Of a stretch of 64,000 bases of DNA, positions 14,867 to 23,620 are shown one piece after another. Within the stretch, counting starts at the first letter, position 1. Each line of letters begins with the position of its first letter. The position numbers and the translations under genes are program-made. Under the pieces are notes generated by a model, which made no database searches, had not been told where the DNA came from, and was given only the letters and a program-made list of their open reading frames with translations. Source of the DNA: Paenibacillus sp. DMB5 (lineage in GTDB: Bacteria; Bacillota; Bacilli; Paenibacillales; Paenibacillaceae); contig NZ_LRAC01000012.1 in NCBI RefSeq assembly GCF_001517085.1, positions 1 through 64,000 of the forward strand, written 5' to 3'.

Positions 14867-16477
14867 ATGAAAACTACAGGCAATCTGGGGCTGAAAAAGC
14901 CGGATGGTACAGACATTGTTGATATTGCGGATATCAACGGCAATATGGATATTTTGGATACTGCGGTGAAGGGGGCACAGGATCATGCAGCTGATACAGT
15001 AAAGCATATTACTGCTGCTGAACGCACCGCCTGGAATGCTAAAGCATCTACAGTGGCGGCAACCGCCAGTGCAGCGGGGCTCATGGCAGCAGCTGACAAA
15101 GCGAAGCTGGACGGTGTGGCTGCAGGAGCCAATAATTACACCCACCCGAATCATACCGGGGATGTTACGAGCACTAGTGACGGGGTAACGGCTATTGCGG
15201 CTGGGGTTATTGTAGACGCTGACGTAAACAGTGCTGCTGCTATCGGCTGGGGGAAGATCAGTAAGACCGGCTCATCCCTCGCTGATCTGGCAACAAGATC
15301 TGCTGGAGATCTAAGCAGCGGAACGCTCGCTGCGGCAAGGCTTCCGGCAATTTCCGGAGACATTACCATGGCAGCCGGGGCAGGTACAGCTGTGATTACC
15401 GCTGGCGCTATCGTCAACGCAGACGTTAATGCATCAGCAGCAATTGATGCTTCAAAGATTGGGACAGGAGTTGTTTCCAACGCGGAGTTTGCGTATTTGG
15501 ACGGTGTAACCAGCGCCATTCAGACTCAGCTTAATGCAAAAGAAACGCCGGCAGGTGCCCAGACAAAAGCGAATACGGCTGAGAGTAATGCCAAGGTATA
15601 TACGGATGCTAAAGCGTGGCAAAAGTATAGACTTACAGGAGATGACGGTAAGTCCCTTGTTATTAGCGGCACAGATCTCAATAATATAACAGCCAACGGT
15701 TTTTACAACGGGGATACTTTATCAAATTCTCCAGATGGTACTGCAAGCTGGTTTTACATTGAGGTTCAATGCCACTCAAACGGAAGTGGTTACGTACTTC
15801 AAAAAGCACACCGTCTTAACGGAGGAGTTAATTCGTTCTTCATGCGAACCAAAGAGAATAACGTTTGGGGAGCTTGGAGCGCAGACCTTTTTCAATCTGT
15901 CGCTAATGGGAAAAGCAGTATCGCCTCCGCCATTAGCGGCAAGGGAGTTGCAGCATCAGGAAGCGATGATTTTGGGACGTTAGCGGCAAAGATCTCAAGG
16001 ATTGTTGTCAGTACAGGAGGGGAATATGTATTTAATATGTCCCAGTCAGTTACAACTAGAACAAAGAAGGACATTTTTACTACTCCGAATGGAACCAAAA
16101 CATTCAAATCTGTAGTAAATCAACCTAATCATAATAATTATAATTCTATTAGCCTGTTTAATATAACTTTATTCAGCTGGGGATTACATTCTCTCTATAT
16201 AAGAGATTCTAACGGTAGCACGGTCTATTGTTTTCAGAAAAATGATACTCAGGTTTTAACTAGTATTACCGGGATATGGTTTGATAAAGCTAACAGAAGA
16301 CTCTGGTATTATGCACAAAGCACAAATTCGTCGGGAGGGAATTCGGAGAACTGGTACCTTATATCAGACGGTTATACTATTCCTGCCAATATCAATTTAG
16401 AAGCGCCCTGGACACTGGGAGTTGATGTGGATGCTGGTATAAGAATAGACGTAAGTGGCGGTATATTTTGTTACTAA
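14867..16477 (+). CDS. Tail fibre with pyocin-knob-like domain
   Basis: 536-residue fibre. The N-terminus (KTTGNLGLKKPDGTD, then DINGNMDILDTAV) is the common Firmicute fibre anchor. Residues about 45-215 contain repetitive Ala/Gly/Val stretches (two ITAGAIVNADVN-like units). Residues about 250-345 fit a pyocin-knob-type domain (NITANGFYNGD...WFYIEVQCHSN...NVWGAWSADLFQ). The C-terminal 160 residues are AT-richer in DNA than the rest of the operon and may be a separately acquired receptor-binding tip. Confidence 0.78.
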   Translation: MKTTGNLGLKKPDGTDIVDIADINGNMDILDTAVKGAQDHAADTVKHITAAERTAWNAKASTVAATASAAGLMAAADKAKLDGVAAGANNYTHPNHTGDVTSTSDGVTAIAAGVIVDADVNSAAAIGWGKISKTGSSLADLATRSAGDLSSGTLAAARLPAISGDITMAAGAGTAVITAGAIVNADVNASAAIDASKIGTGVVSNAEFAYLDGVTSAIQTQLNAKETPAGAQTKANTAESNAKVYTDAKAWQKYRLTGDDGKSLVISGTDLNNITANGFYNGDTLSNSPDGTASWFYIEVQCHSNGSGYVLQKAHRLNGGVNSFFMRTKENNVWGAWSADLFQSVANGKSSIASAISGKGVAASGSDDFGTLAAKISRIVVSTGGEYVFNMSQSVTTRTKKDIFTTPNGTKTFKSVVNQPNHNNYNSISLFNITLFSWGLHSLYIRDSNGSTVYCFQKNDTQVLTSITGIWFDKANRRLWYYAQSTNSSGGNSENWYLISDGYTIPANINLEAPWTLGVDVDAGIRIDVSGGIFCY

Positions 16478-16533
16478 CATTAGTCCTCCGTGGTTTGTTA
16501 ACGGGGCATACTCATACAGAAGGGGGCAAGAGG

Positions 16534-16815
16534 ATGGATCAAGGTAATATCGCACAGCTTGAAAAGCTGCTTCCACTGGCAGATAAGTATGGACTTGCGT
16601 ATATAACGGCGTTTCTATTAATGCTTATAATCGTAGTGCTGCTGCGTTCCATTGTGAAGGGTAAGCTAGTACCACGTGAACTGCTTGATCGTTCAGAGGA
16701 GGACCGTGACCGGTTGCAGGCCATTTTAGACAAGGAACGTTCAGAATTTATGCAGCCCACTCTGGATGTTTTAAAAAAACTGAAGATTGATCATACGGAA
16801 GACAGGGGGAGTTAA
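16534..16815 (+). CDS. Small holin-like membrane protein
   Basis: 93-residue protein with one central transmembrane helix (about residues 25-42, YITAFLLMLIIVVLLRS) followed by a charged coiled tail. The size and layout resemble BhlA/UviB-type holin-like proteins. ATG 16534 is used, preceded by AGGGGGCAAGAGG. It begins the lysis cassette after the last fibre and overlaps the next start by one base. Confidence 0.6.
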   Translation: MDQGNIAQLEKLLPLADKYGLAYITAFLLMLIIVVLLRSIVKGKLVPRELLDRSEEDRDRLQAILDKERSEFMQPTLDVLKKLKIDHTEDRGS

Positions 16816-17018
16816 TGTTGCTACTACAGTGGATATGGCGTCTATTTCTCCCCCGCCAAGCAGCGAAAGCGAGAGAACTGCGCAGAGCCTCAACCAGCGT
16901 AACAATAACAATTAATCATTATAAGAACGTTTCGAAAGAAATCCAAGGAGAGATAGAACGTAATAGATTTGCAAAATATTTAGTTTATGATCGAGGGGAT
17001 CATCATGAGCCTGACTGA
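16815..17018 (+). CDS. Small basic protein of the lysis cassette, unknown
   Basis: 67-residue protein with an N-terminal hydrophobic patch (MLLLQWIWRLFLP) and a basic, hydrophilic remainder (ARELRRASTSVTITINHYKN). It is coupled to the previous gene through TAATG and overlaps the next by 14 bases. It may be an accessory lysis or spanin-like factor, but no family is recognised. Confidence 0.5.
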   Translation: MLLLQWIWRLFLPRQAAKARELRRASTSVTITINHYKNVSKEIQGEIERNRFAKYLVYDRGDHHEPD

Positions 17019-17391
17019 TATTATTTTATTAGTATTATATTGTATCGAGGCAGCATGTGCGGTAATAATCGTATATTTCCATTTGAATTATTATTATGAA
17101 CGTTTTCAAAAAGGCGTGGTCAGTGTTTTTATGCTGGCCATGCTTTTATTTATTATCGCCTATACTTTTGAAATGGTGTTTTTATTAGCAACTTCTATAG
17201 ATTTGTATCCATCAATTCGGCCAAACTGGCTTAAATTATGCTGGTTAATTGCGCATTGTGGAACTACCATCAGTCTTATTGTTCTTACTAAACTTACCTA
17301 CTCAGAAGAATACGGACTATTTTTGTGTATAAGAAGAATTTCTAAGAATGGAGGTTCTAATCATGCTGACGCTGGCTCAGATCAAAGCTAA
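17005..17391 (+). CDS. Integral membrane protein of the lysis cassette
   Basis: 128-residue protein with three or four predicted membrane helices (about residues 4-26, 38-62 and 76-100). GAGGGGATC lies before ATG 17005; an upstream in-frame ATG at 16987 is less favoured. The 3' end overlaps the endolysin start. It may be a holin or antiholin partner. DNA here is AT-richer than the structural genes. Confidence 0.5.
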   Translation: MSLTDIILLVLYCIEAACAVIIVYFHLNYYYERFQKGVVSVFMLAMLLFIIAYTFEMVFLLATSIDLYPSIRPNWLKLCWLIAHCGTTISLIVLTKLTYSEEYGLFLCIRRISKNGGSNHADAGSDQS

Positions 17392-18055
17392 ATCAGCTGC
17401 CCGTCTAAAAGGTCTTCACCCTGTTGTATCCGCCGCTGCGGATAAGCTGATTGAGCGCTGTTACACATGCGGTATTCCGATTCTGATTACCCAGGGACTT
17501 CGCACCTTCGCTGAACAGGACAGGCTGTTCGCTCAAGGACGTACTGCAGCTGGGGGCATTGTTACCAATGCAAAGGGCGGATACAGCTATCATAACTACG
17601 GGCTGGCAGTTGATTTTGCACTGCTTCTGCCGGATGGATCCGGTGTATCCTGGGATATGAAGAGCGATGGCGACCGTGACGGGACGTCAGATTGGCACGA
17701 GGTTGTACAGCAGGCTAAAGCTCTCGGCTTCGAATGGGGAGGAGACTGGACCAGCTTCAAGGATTATCCTCATTTTCAGCTGAGCTTTGACCTGACGATT
17801 GCGAACCTGCTGGCAGGGACCAGGCCCGCTCCGTCTGCTGTTGAAGCAGCCTACATGCTAATCAATAGAGAGGAGAGTCAAACGATGACAAATACTGTAT
17901 CAGCTGTTGTAAACCTCAACGGGTGCAAAATTGCCGAGGGATATATAAAAGAAGGGTTAACCTATGTGCCGGTACGTGCTGTAGCGGAGGCGTTAGGGGC
18001 CAGTGTAGGTTTTAATGCTGCAACCCGGACGGTTGAAATTACAAGCAGCCGGTAG
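17363..18055 (+). CDS. Endolysin: M15 (VanY/CwlK-like) peptidase with C-terminal stalk domain
   Basis: 230-residue lysin. Residues about 5-150 form a zinc L-Ala-D-Glu/D-Ala peptidase of the M15 family. The motif SYHNYGLAVDF supplies the His and Asp ligands, DWHE follows, and YPHFQL gives the third ligand. Residues about 175-230 resemble the copper-amine-oxidase-N-like stalk repeat common in Paenibacillus surface proteins (YVPVRAVAEALGASVGFN, TRTVEIT). ATG 17363 follows GGAGG. It would cut wall peptides to release the particle. Confidence 0.88.
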   Translation: MLTLAQIKAKSAARLKGLHPVVSAAADKLIERCYTCGIPILITQGLRTFAEQDRLFAQGRTAAGGIVTNAKGGYSYHNYGLAVDFALLLPDGSGVSWDMKSDGDRDGTSDWHEVVQQAKALGFEWGGDWTSFKDYPHFQLSFDLTIANLLAGTRPAPSAVEAAYMLINREESQTMTNTVSAVVNLNGCKIAEGYIKEGLTYVPVRAVAEALGASVGFNAATRTVEITSSR

Positions 18056-18125
18056 GCGAGCGGCTAGAGGACAAAAAGCGAATTGCTGAATTAGTGGAAA
18101 CATTTTATATGGAAGGAATGAAATT

Positions 18126-18407
18126 ATGGTGCACAGTGATATTTTAGATCATGTAATGGCCTTTGCCTCTGTACTCGCCGTCTTTGTACTTGCGCTGGTA
18201 CAGCTGATTAAAAATAATGTGAATCTACCGCGTAAGACCATCCCCATAGTGGGCCTTGCCATTGGCTTGCTGACAGGGGCTGCCGCTTATCCATTTACTG
18301 ATCTAGACACCATCCTCAGACTCTGGGCAGGCGGACTGGCCGGCTTATCTGCAACTGGGTTGTTTGAACTGGCTTTTAACAACAGGCCGGGCGGTACTAA
18401 AGCATAG
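18126..18407 (+). CDS. Phage holin, A118/Hol118-like
   Basis: 93-residue protein with two or three membrane helices (about residues 10-28, 40-58 and 65-82) and a short polar C-terminus. The layout fits the Listeria A118-type holin family that opens the membrane for the endolysin. GGAAGG precedes the ATG. It is the last gene of the island, with a terminator 14 bases after the stop. Confidence 0.75.
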   Translation: MVHSDILDHVMAFASVLAVFVLALVQLIKNNVNLPRKTIPIVGLAIGLLTGAAAYPFTDLDTILRLWAGGLAGLSATGLFELAFNNRPGGTKA

Positions 18408-18421
18408 GTTGGATTTCCCAG

Positions 18422-18451
18422 AAGGGCCTGCTCGTTTGAGCGGGCCTTTGT
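18422..18451 (+). terminator. Terminator ending the tail/lysis operon
   Basis: AAGGGCCTGCTC/GAGCGGGCCTTT stem with a GTTT loop, followed by a T-rich stretch. Confidence 0.8.
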
Positions 18452-18761
18452 TTACATAACGGATATATTTTCGATAACCCCAATTTCCATTCTTCCGCAA
18501 TCCGTGTATAATGCAATCAATACCTACATGCCGTGTAAACCTTGCACATAAATACTCCAAAGGGCAGCCATTATAATGAAATAAAATACATAAATATTTT
18601 ATGACTGTATAATGAATGAATTTGGTGTATAATCGTAATTACTGCATCGCTTTACAGCGTAATAAGTTGGAGATTTCCGATAGGTGTTAATGTATGATAT
18701 GAGGAAAGCTTCAAATAGACAATGTTAGGACATTGATCCGGAAGAGGATGGGGGGAGCAGC
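18452..18761 (+). other. ppc upstream region
   Basis: 310 bases without a gene. TATAAT hexamers occur at 18608-18613 and 18628-18633 and are candidate -10 boxes for ppc, although no good -35 box stands at the right distance. A strong Shine-Dalgarno (GGGGGGAG) precedes the ppc start. Confidence 0.4.
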
Positions 18762-21554
18762 ATGACCGAACTTACGACAGCTGTCAGCAAAAGCAATTCC
18801 AACAATCTGCTGCGGCGTGACGTACGGTTCCTGGGGAACATTTTGGGCGAAGTCTTGGTTCACCAAGGCGGTAACGAACTGCTGGAGGTCGTGGAGAAAA
18901 TCCGTGAGACCAGTAAATCGCTTCGCTCATTATTTTTGCCTGAACTGCACAATGAATTTAAAGAGCTGATTGGCTCACTGGATCCTGAGAATCGACACCA
19001 GGTAATACGGGCATTTGCCATTTACTTTCAATTGGTAAACATCGCTGAGCAGAATCACCGGATCCGCCGTAAGCGGGACTATGAGCGTTCTGCAGGGGAC
19101 ACGGTACAGCCGGGATCTATCGAAAGTGCGATTCAGGAACTCCGTGAACGTGATTTCTCCCAAGAGGATGTTCATGACATTATGAACAACCTGTCATTGG
19201 AGCTGGTCATGACCGCTCACCCTACGGAAGCAATGCGGCGGGCCATTCTCGATATTCACAAGCGGATATCAGATGATGTAATGGGGCTCGACAATCCGAC
19301 ACTGACATTCCGTGAACGCGAACAGCTCCGCGAGAAGCTGCTGAATGAAGTTATTACTCTGTGGCAGACAGATGAATTGCGTGACCGCAAACCGACAGTA
19401 CTGGATGAAGTGCGGAACGGGATGTATTACTTCCACGAGACGATTTTCCAGGTGCTGCCGGATGTATACCAGGAACTTGAACGATGTTTGAGCAAATACT
19501 ATCCTGGACAGAACTGGCATGTGCCGACGTACCTGCGTTTTGGATCATGGATCGGCGGAGACCGTGACGGCAATCCGTCCGTAACGGCGGCGGTGACATT
19601 ACAGACTCTTCGTCTGCAGCGCAAGCTGGCCATCCGGGAATATCAGCGCATTATGCGTGAACTCATGCAGTATCTGAGCTTTAGTACAAGCATCGTCAGC
19701 GTTACTGAAGAACTGCTGGATTCGATAGAAGAAGACCGCAAGATCATTAAACTGAACCGGGTTGATGCCTGGCGCAATGACAATGAGCCTTACCGGATTA
19801 AGCTCAGCTATATGATCTCGAAGACACAGAACGTGCTGGACGATGAGAAAAAAGGAACGCCGGAGCGCTACGCGACCCCGCAGCAGTTCATAGATGACCT
19901 GAATGTGATTGACCGCAGTCTGCGGCATCACTATGCCGACTATGTAGCGGATACTTACATTAAGAAACTCATCCGCCAGGTGGAGCTGTTCGGCTTCCAC
20001 ACTGCGGCACTGGATGTCCGCCAGCATAGCCAGGAGCACGAAAATGCAATGGCCGAAATCCTGGCCAAGATGAACATTACCCAGGATTACGCCAATATGC
20101 CGGAAGACGAGAAGGTAAAGCTGCTTGAGTCTTTGCTCAACGATCCGCGGCCGCTAACCTCCCCGTACCAGTCGTACAGTGAAAGTACAGAGGAATGTCT
20201 TGCGGTATACCGCACGATTTATCTGGCCCAGGAGGAATACGGCAAGCAGTGTATCACCAGTTATCTGATCAGTATGGCAGAAGCGGCAAGCGACATTCTG
20301 GAAGTTATGGTATTCTCCAAAGAAGTGGGCTTGTTCCGCAAGGATAACGATGGTACTGTAGTCTGCACGCTGCAGGCTGTGCCGCTCTTTGAGACCATTG
20401 ATGACCTTCACAACGCACCGCAGATTATGAAGCGGCTGCTCAGCATGCCGATCTATCGTGAAGCGGTGCGGGCCATGAACGACCTGCAGGAGATTATGCT
20501 CGGCTATTCCGACAGCAATAAGGACGGCGGTGTGGTTACTGCGAACTGGGAGCTGCGTGTTGCGCTGAAGCAGATTACGGCTACAGCGGATGAATTCGGC
20601 ATCAAGCTGAAGTTCTTCCACGGGCGCGGAGGGGCGCTTGGACGCGGAGGCATGCCGCTGAACCGCAGTATTCTTGCCCAGCCGGCCTCCACAATCGGCG
20701 GCGGAATCAAGATTACGGAGCAGGGTGAAGTAATCTCTTCCCGTTATTCAATGCAGGGCATTGCTTACCGGAGTCTGGAGCAGGCTACATCAGCACTGGT
20801 GACGGCAGCCATTCACGCCAGAACGCCGCAGGCAGATCTGTACGAAGCCAAGTGGGATGAAATTGTAGCCCGTATCTCGGAAGTTTCCCTGACCAAATAT
20901 CAGGACCTGATTTTCCGTGATCCGGACTTCCTGACCTTCTTCAAAGAGTCGACACCTCTGCCTGAGGTGGGCGAGCTAAACATCGGTTCACGTCCATCCA
21001 AACGCAAGAACAGCGACCGCTTTGAGGATCTGCGTGCGATCCCGTGGGTATTTGCCTGGACGCAGAGCCGTTACCTGCTGCCGGCCTGGTATGCTGCCGG
21101 AACAGGGCTGCAGAGCTTCTATGAAGGCAAAGAAGAGAACCTGAAGATTATGCAGACTATGTATGCTAACTTCTCCTTCTTTACCACGCTGATTGATACG
21201 CTGCAGATGGCAATCGCCAAGGCAGACCTTGTTATTGCCAAGGAGTACGCCTCCATGGGCAAAAATGATGAAGCCCGCCAGCGGATCTTCGGCCTGATTG
21301 AATCGGAATTCAAGCTGACCTCGGAGCTGATCCTCAAGATCACCGGCCAGCATGACATTCTGGACAATGTTCCGGTTATTCAGGAATCGATCCGTCTGCG
21401 CAATCCTTATGTTGATCCGCTCAGCTACCTTCAGGTACAGCTTCTGTCCGAGCTAAGAGCGCTGCGGGATGCCGAGGGCGACGACGCCGAGCTGCTGCGT
21501 GAAGTATTGCTTACTATTAACGGTATTGCTGCTGGACTGCGGAATACGGGCTGA
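18762..21554 (+). CDS. ppc: Phosphoenolpyruvate carboxylase
   Basis: 930-residue enzyme that carboxylates PEP to oxaloacetate, replenishing the TCA cycle. Full family length. The catalytic His motif VMTAHPTEAMRR lies at about residues 147-158, the Mg/PEP loop GGDRDGNPSV at about 267, and the signature FHGRGGALGRGGMP at about 620-633. The C-terminus ends NGIAAGLRNTG, as the family requires. It is a single-gene unit with its own terminator. GC-rich core codon usage contrasts with the island after 29.9 kb. Confidence 0.97.
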   Translation: MTELTTAVSKSNSNNLLRRDVRFLGNILGEVLVHQGGNELLEVVEKIRETSKSLRSLFLPELHNEFKELIGSLDPENRHQVIRAFAIYFQLVNIAEQNHRIRRKRDYERSAGDTVQPGSIESAIQELRERDFSQEDVHDIMNNLSLELVMTAHPTEAMRRAILDIHKRISDDVMGLDNPTLTFREREQLREKLLNEVITLWQTDELRDRKPTVLDEVRNGMYYFHETIFQVLPDVYQELERCLSKYYPGQNWHVPTYLRFGSWIGGDRDGNPSVTAAVTLQTLRLQRKLAIREYQRIMRELMQYLSFSTSIVSVTEELLDSIEEDRKIIKLNRVDAWRNDNEPYRIKLSYMISKTQNVLDDEKKGTPERYATPQQFIDDLNVIDRSLRHHYADYVADTYIKKLIRQVELFGFHTAALDVRQHSQEHENAMAEILAKMNITQDYANMPEDEKVKLLESLLNDPRPLTSPYQSYSESTEECLAVYRTIYLAQEEYGKQCITSYLISMAEAASDILEVMVFSKEVGLFRKDNDGTVVCTLQAVPLFETIDDLHNAPQIMKRLLSMPIYREAVRAMNDLQEIMLGYSDSNKDGGVVTANWELRVALKQITATADEFGIKLKFFHGRGGALGRGGMPLNRSILAQPASTIGGGIKITEQGEVISSRYSMQGIAYRSLEQATSALVTAAIHARTPQADLYEAKWDEIVARISEVSLTKYQDLIFRDPDFLTFFKESTPLPEVGELNIGSRPSKRKNSDRFEDLRAIPWVFAWTQSRYLLPAWYAAGTGLQSFYEGKEENLKIMQTMYANFSFFTTLIDTLQMAIAKADLVIAKEYASMGKNDEARQRIFGLIESEFKLTSELILKITGQHDILDNVPVIQESIRLRNPYVDPLSYLQVQLLSELRALRDAEGDDAELLREVLLTINGIAAGLRNTG

Positions 21555-21592
21555 TGCCTGGGGTTCTGTCATTGAAGTACCGGGAATATCAT

Positions 21593-21638
21593 AAAGGAGA
21601 TTTGCTGCACTTAGTGCGGCAGATCTCCTTTTTTTTTG
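21593..21638 (+). terminator. ppc terminator
   Basis: Long stem AAAGGAGAT-TTGCTGCAC/GTGCGGCAG-ATCTCCTTT with a TTA loop and nine T residues. Confidence 0.92.
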
Positions 21639-21659
21639 TTTGTATTTGGGTTCTATTGA

Positions 21660-22010
21660 ATTCTGGAGTGTAAGAAGGAAGCAGCCCTACAGCTTCCCGT
21701 CATTCATTTACACCTCAGTAAATGAGCTGTAAGGAAAGCTGCTGCTTGCCCTGCCCATTGTTACTGAGGGGATTTGGGCGGGCAGAAGCGAGCTTTGCTC
21801 ACAGCTGATAAAGCGGCGGAGAGAGAGTTTGGAACTGTAAGAGCGTTAGCGTCCGCCTTTATGGTCGGATTCCTAATTCGGACAGCGGTATAATTGAAGG
21901 AATCTGAGCATAACAGCGGCTGGAAGTCCAAAGCTTTCTCGGAGCCACTGTTAAGCAGCAGGCTTTTAGCAGTGATTCGAACGTTTGCATCCCACGAAGG
22001 TAACAATACA
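21660..22010. repeat. Noncoding block, possible Paenibacillus interspersed repeat
   Basis: About 350 bases between the ppc terminator and the sigW promoter. There is no ORF with a ribosome site; the minus-strand frame 21761-22006 is judged spurious. It has GC-rich dyads and phrases such as AGCGTTAGCGTCCGCC that resemble short noncoding repeats seen in several Paenibacillus intergenic regions. That recollection is not verified here, and only one copy is in the window. Confidence 0.3.
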
Positions 22011-22021
22011 ATCCTTGATTT

Positions 22022-22050
22022 TTGACCAAACTTGATTTACGATTTATATG
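22022..22050 (+). promoter_or_regulatory. Predicted promoter upstream of sigW
   Basis: TTGACC (22022-22027), a 17-base spacer and TATATG (22045-22050) resemble a sigma-A promoter 65 bases before the start codon. A clear autoregulatory ECF promoter (TGAAAC/CGTA) was not found here. Confidence 0.5.
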
Positions 22051-22114
22051 CTTGTACCGTGGACATTCAGTTGAGATGAAAGACCAGGGGCGGCAAGTCT
22101 GGGGGAGTTAACAG

Positions 22115-22666
22115 GTGGAGAATTTGGAAGGCAGATTGACAAAGCTCGCCTTGAAGGGCGACCAAAGAGCATTTGCCGAGCTTGTGGAACTATATAAAGA
22201 CAAAATATATCATCTGGCTTACCGCATGCTGAACAACCGTCATGAGGCGGAGGATATTGTTCAGGAGACTTTTTTGCGTGTATACCGGAATTTGGACCGT
22301 TATGATGACAAACAGAAGTTCTCAACCTGGATTTACAGGATTGGTACGAACCTCTGTATCGACAGGCTGCGCAAGCGCAAGCCTACTTATTCGCTGGATG
22401 CGGAGATGAACGATCAGGAAGGCATTGACGGCTATTCAATGATTCCGAGTGACAATGTCACCCCGGAGACGGAACTGCTGCTCTCAGAGACGCAGAGGGT
22501 GATCTACGAGGCCATTGACAGTCTGCCCGTGAAATACCGGTCCGTAATGATACTGCGGTATCTGCAGGATCTGTCGCTTCAGGAGATCAGCGATGTGCTG
22601 GATATGCCGGTAACGACAATCAAAACCCGGGTACACCGCGGACGTGAGTTTTACGTAAAAAATTAG
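22115..22666 (+). CDS. sigW: ECF sigma factor SigW
   Basis: 183-residue ECF sigma factor. Region 2 spans about residues 15-85 (YRMLNNRHEAEDIVQETFLRV) and region 4 about 125-178 (LPVKYRSVMILRYLQDLSLQEIS, TTIKTRVHRGRE). It directs the cell-envelope stress and antimicrobial-peptide response in Bacillus. GTG start with GGGGGAG upstream. Gene order with rsiW, cdaA, cdaR, glmM and glmS supports sigW. The last residues (FYVKN) differ from the family ending; a one-base change would restore LRKKLGPKM (see findings). Confidence 0.93.
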   Translation: MENLEGRLTKLALKGDQRAFAELVELYKDKIYHLAYRMLNNRHEAEDIVQETFLRVYRNLDRYDDKQKFSTWIYRIGTNLCIDRLRKRKPTYSLDAEMNDQEGIDGYSMIPSDNVTPETELLLSETQRVIYEAIDSLPVKYRSVMILRYLQDLSLQEISDVLDMPVTTIKTRVHRGREFYVKN

Positions 22667-22800
22667 GCCCGAAAATGTAAAAATAGATGTTTTTTTATGA
22701 AACGTCTGACTGGCAGTGCCGTATGTAAGTTAAGCAAGTCTTATGCACTGTCCCTTTGCCTTGAAATAATTAAATAGCACTCATGAAAGGATTGGCTCCT

Positions 22801-23415
22801 ATGGAATGCAAACTGGCCGTCTCTTTGATGCATGATTACCTGGATGACGACTTGCCCGAGCTGCAGCAGAGGGAATTGAAGGAGCATCTTCTATCCTGTC
22901 CGGATTGCCGTGCAAAGTTCAAAGAATTGGAACAAACTGATATGCTGATGTTCTCCCTGATGCACCAGAATGCGGTGGCCTCAGACGATCTGGTAAGCCG
23001 GATAATGGATTCGCTACCGAAGCCGAAGAAGGAAAGAGCTTTTATTACCTGGATCAAAAGACATCCGGCCCTTACGGCGGCATCCGTATTTCTTCTGGTG
23101 ATGCTGATGAGCTCGGTGACTTTCTGGAATCAGGATCAGCAGCTTGTCGTCAGAGGCAGTGACCTCGACCAGGTTGTGATTCAGGGCGATACTGTCATTG
23201 TACCGTCCGGCAAGACAATATCCGGCAACCTCACGGTGGAGAACGGCAAAACTCAGGTGTACGGGGAAGTCAACGGCAACTTGACGGTGATCGACGGTAC
23301 TCTGTACAAAGCATCTACAGCCCACATCTCCGGGCAAGTCAAAAGCATAGACCAAGCGGTAAGCTGGCTCTGGTATAAAGTGACGAACATGTTCTCTGAA
23401 GTTGCCTACCGTTAA
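22801..23415 (+). CDS. rsiW: Anti-sigma-W factor RsiW
   Basis: 204-residue membrane anti-sigma factor. The N-terminal zinc-finger anti-sigma domain carries the H-x3-C-x2-C motif (HLLSCPDC, about residues 29-36). One transmembrane helix lies at about residues 87-108. The extracellular part has short beta repeats (SGNLTVENGKTQVYGEVNGN), a polymer-forming-like stretch not typical of short RsiW. It holds SigW until regulated proteolysis. ATG 22801 is favoured by AAAGGA at proper distance; an upstream ATG at 22783 overlaps that ribosome site. Confidence 0.9.
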   Translation: MECKLAVSLMHDYLDDDLPELQQRELKEHLLSCPDCRAKFKELEQTDMLMFSLMHQNAVASDDLVSRIMDSLPKPKKERAFITWIKRHPALTAASVFLLVMLMSSVTFWNQDQQLVVRGSDLDQVVIQGDTVIVPSGKTISGNLTVENGKTQVYGEVNGNLTVIDGTLYKASTAHISGQVKSIDQAVSWLWYKVTNMFSEVAYR

Positions 23416-23445
23416 CCCGCATGGCCTTTATGCAGAAATAGTATT

Positions 23446-23478
23446 GCGCCTCTTTTTCCGGAAAGATGGCGCTTTTTT
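23446..23478 (+). terminator. Terminator after rsiW
   Basis: GCGCCTCTTT/AAAGATGGCGC stem with a GC-containing loop and six T residues. It separates sigW-rsiW from cdaA. Confidence 0.85.
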
Positions 23479-23620
23479 GTTGCCCGGAAAGACATTCTCA
23501 GCATTCCCCGGCATGTGAAACTTGCAACCTGGGCGTGAACGTTATAACCTAGATATGAAACAGATCTTACAGACAATTTACATAAACCCAGCTAATATGA
23601 AATGACGGGGGTTTTGGGCA

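Noticed and set aside
21761..22006. 81-codon minus-strand ORF between ppc and sigW
   Set aside because: No ribosome site and low-complexity composition. Better explained as noncoding repeat DNA.
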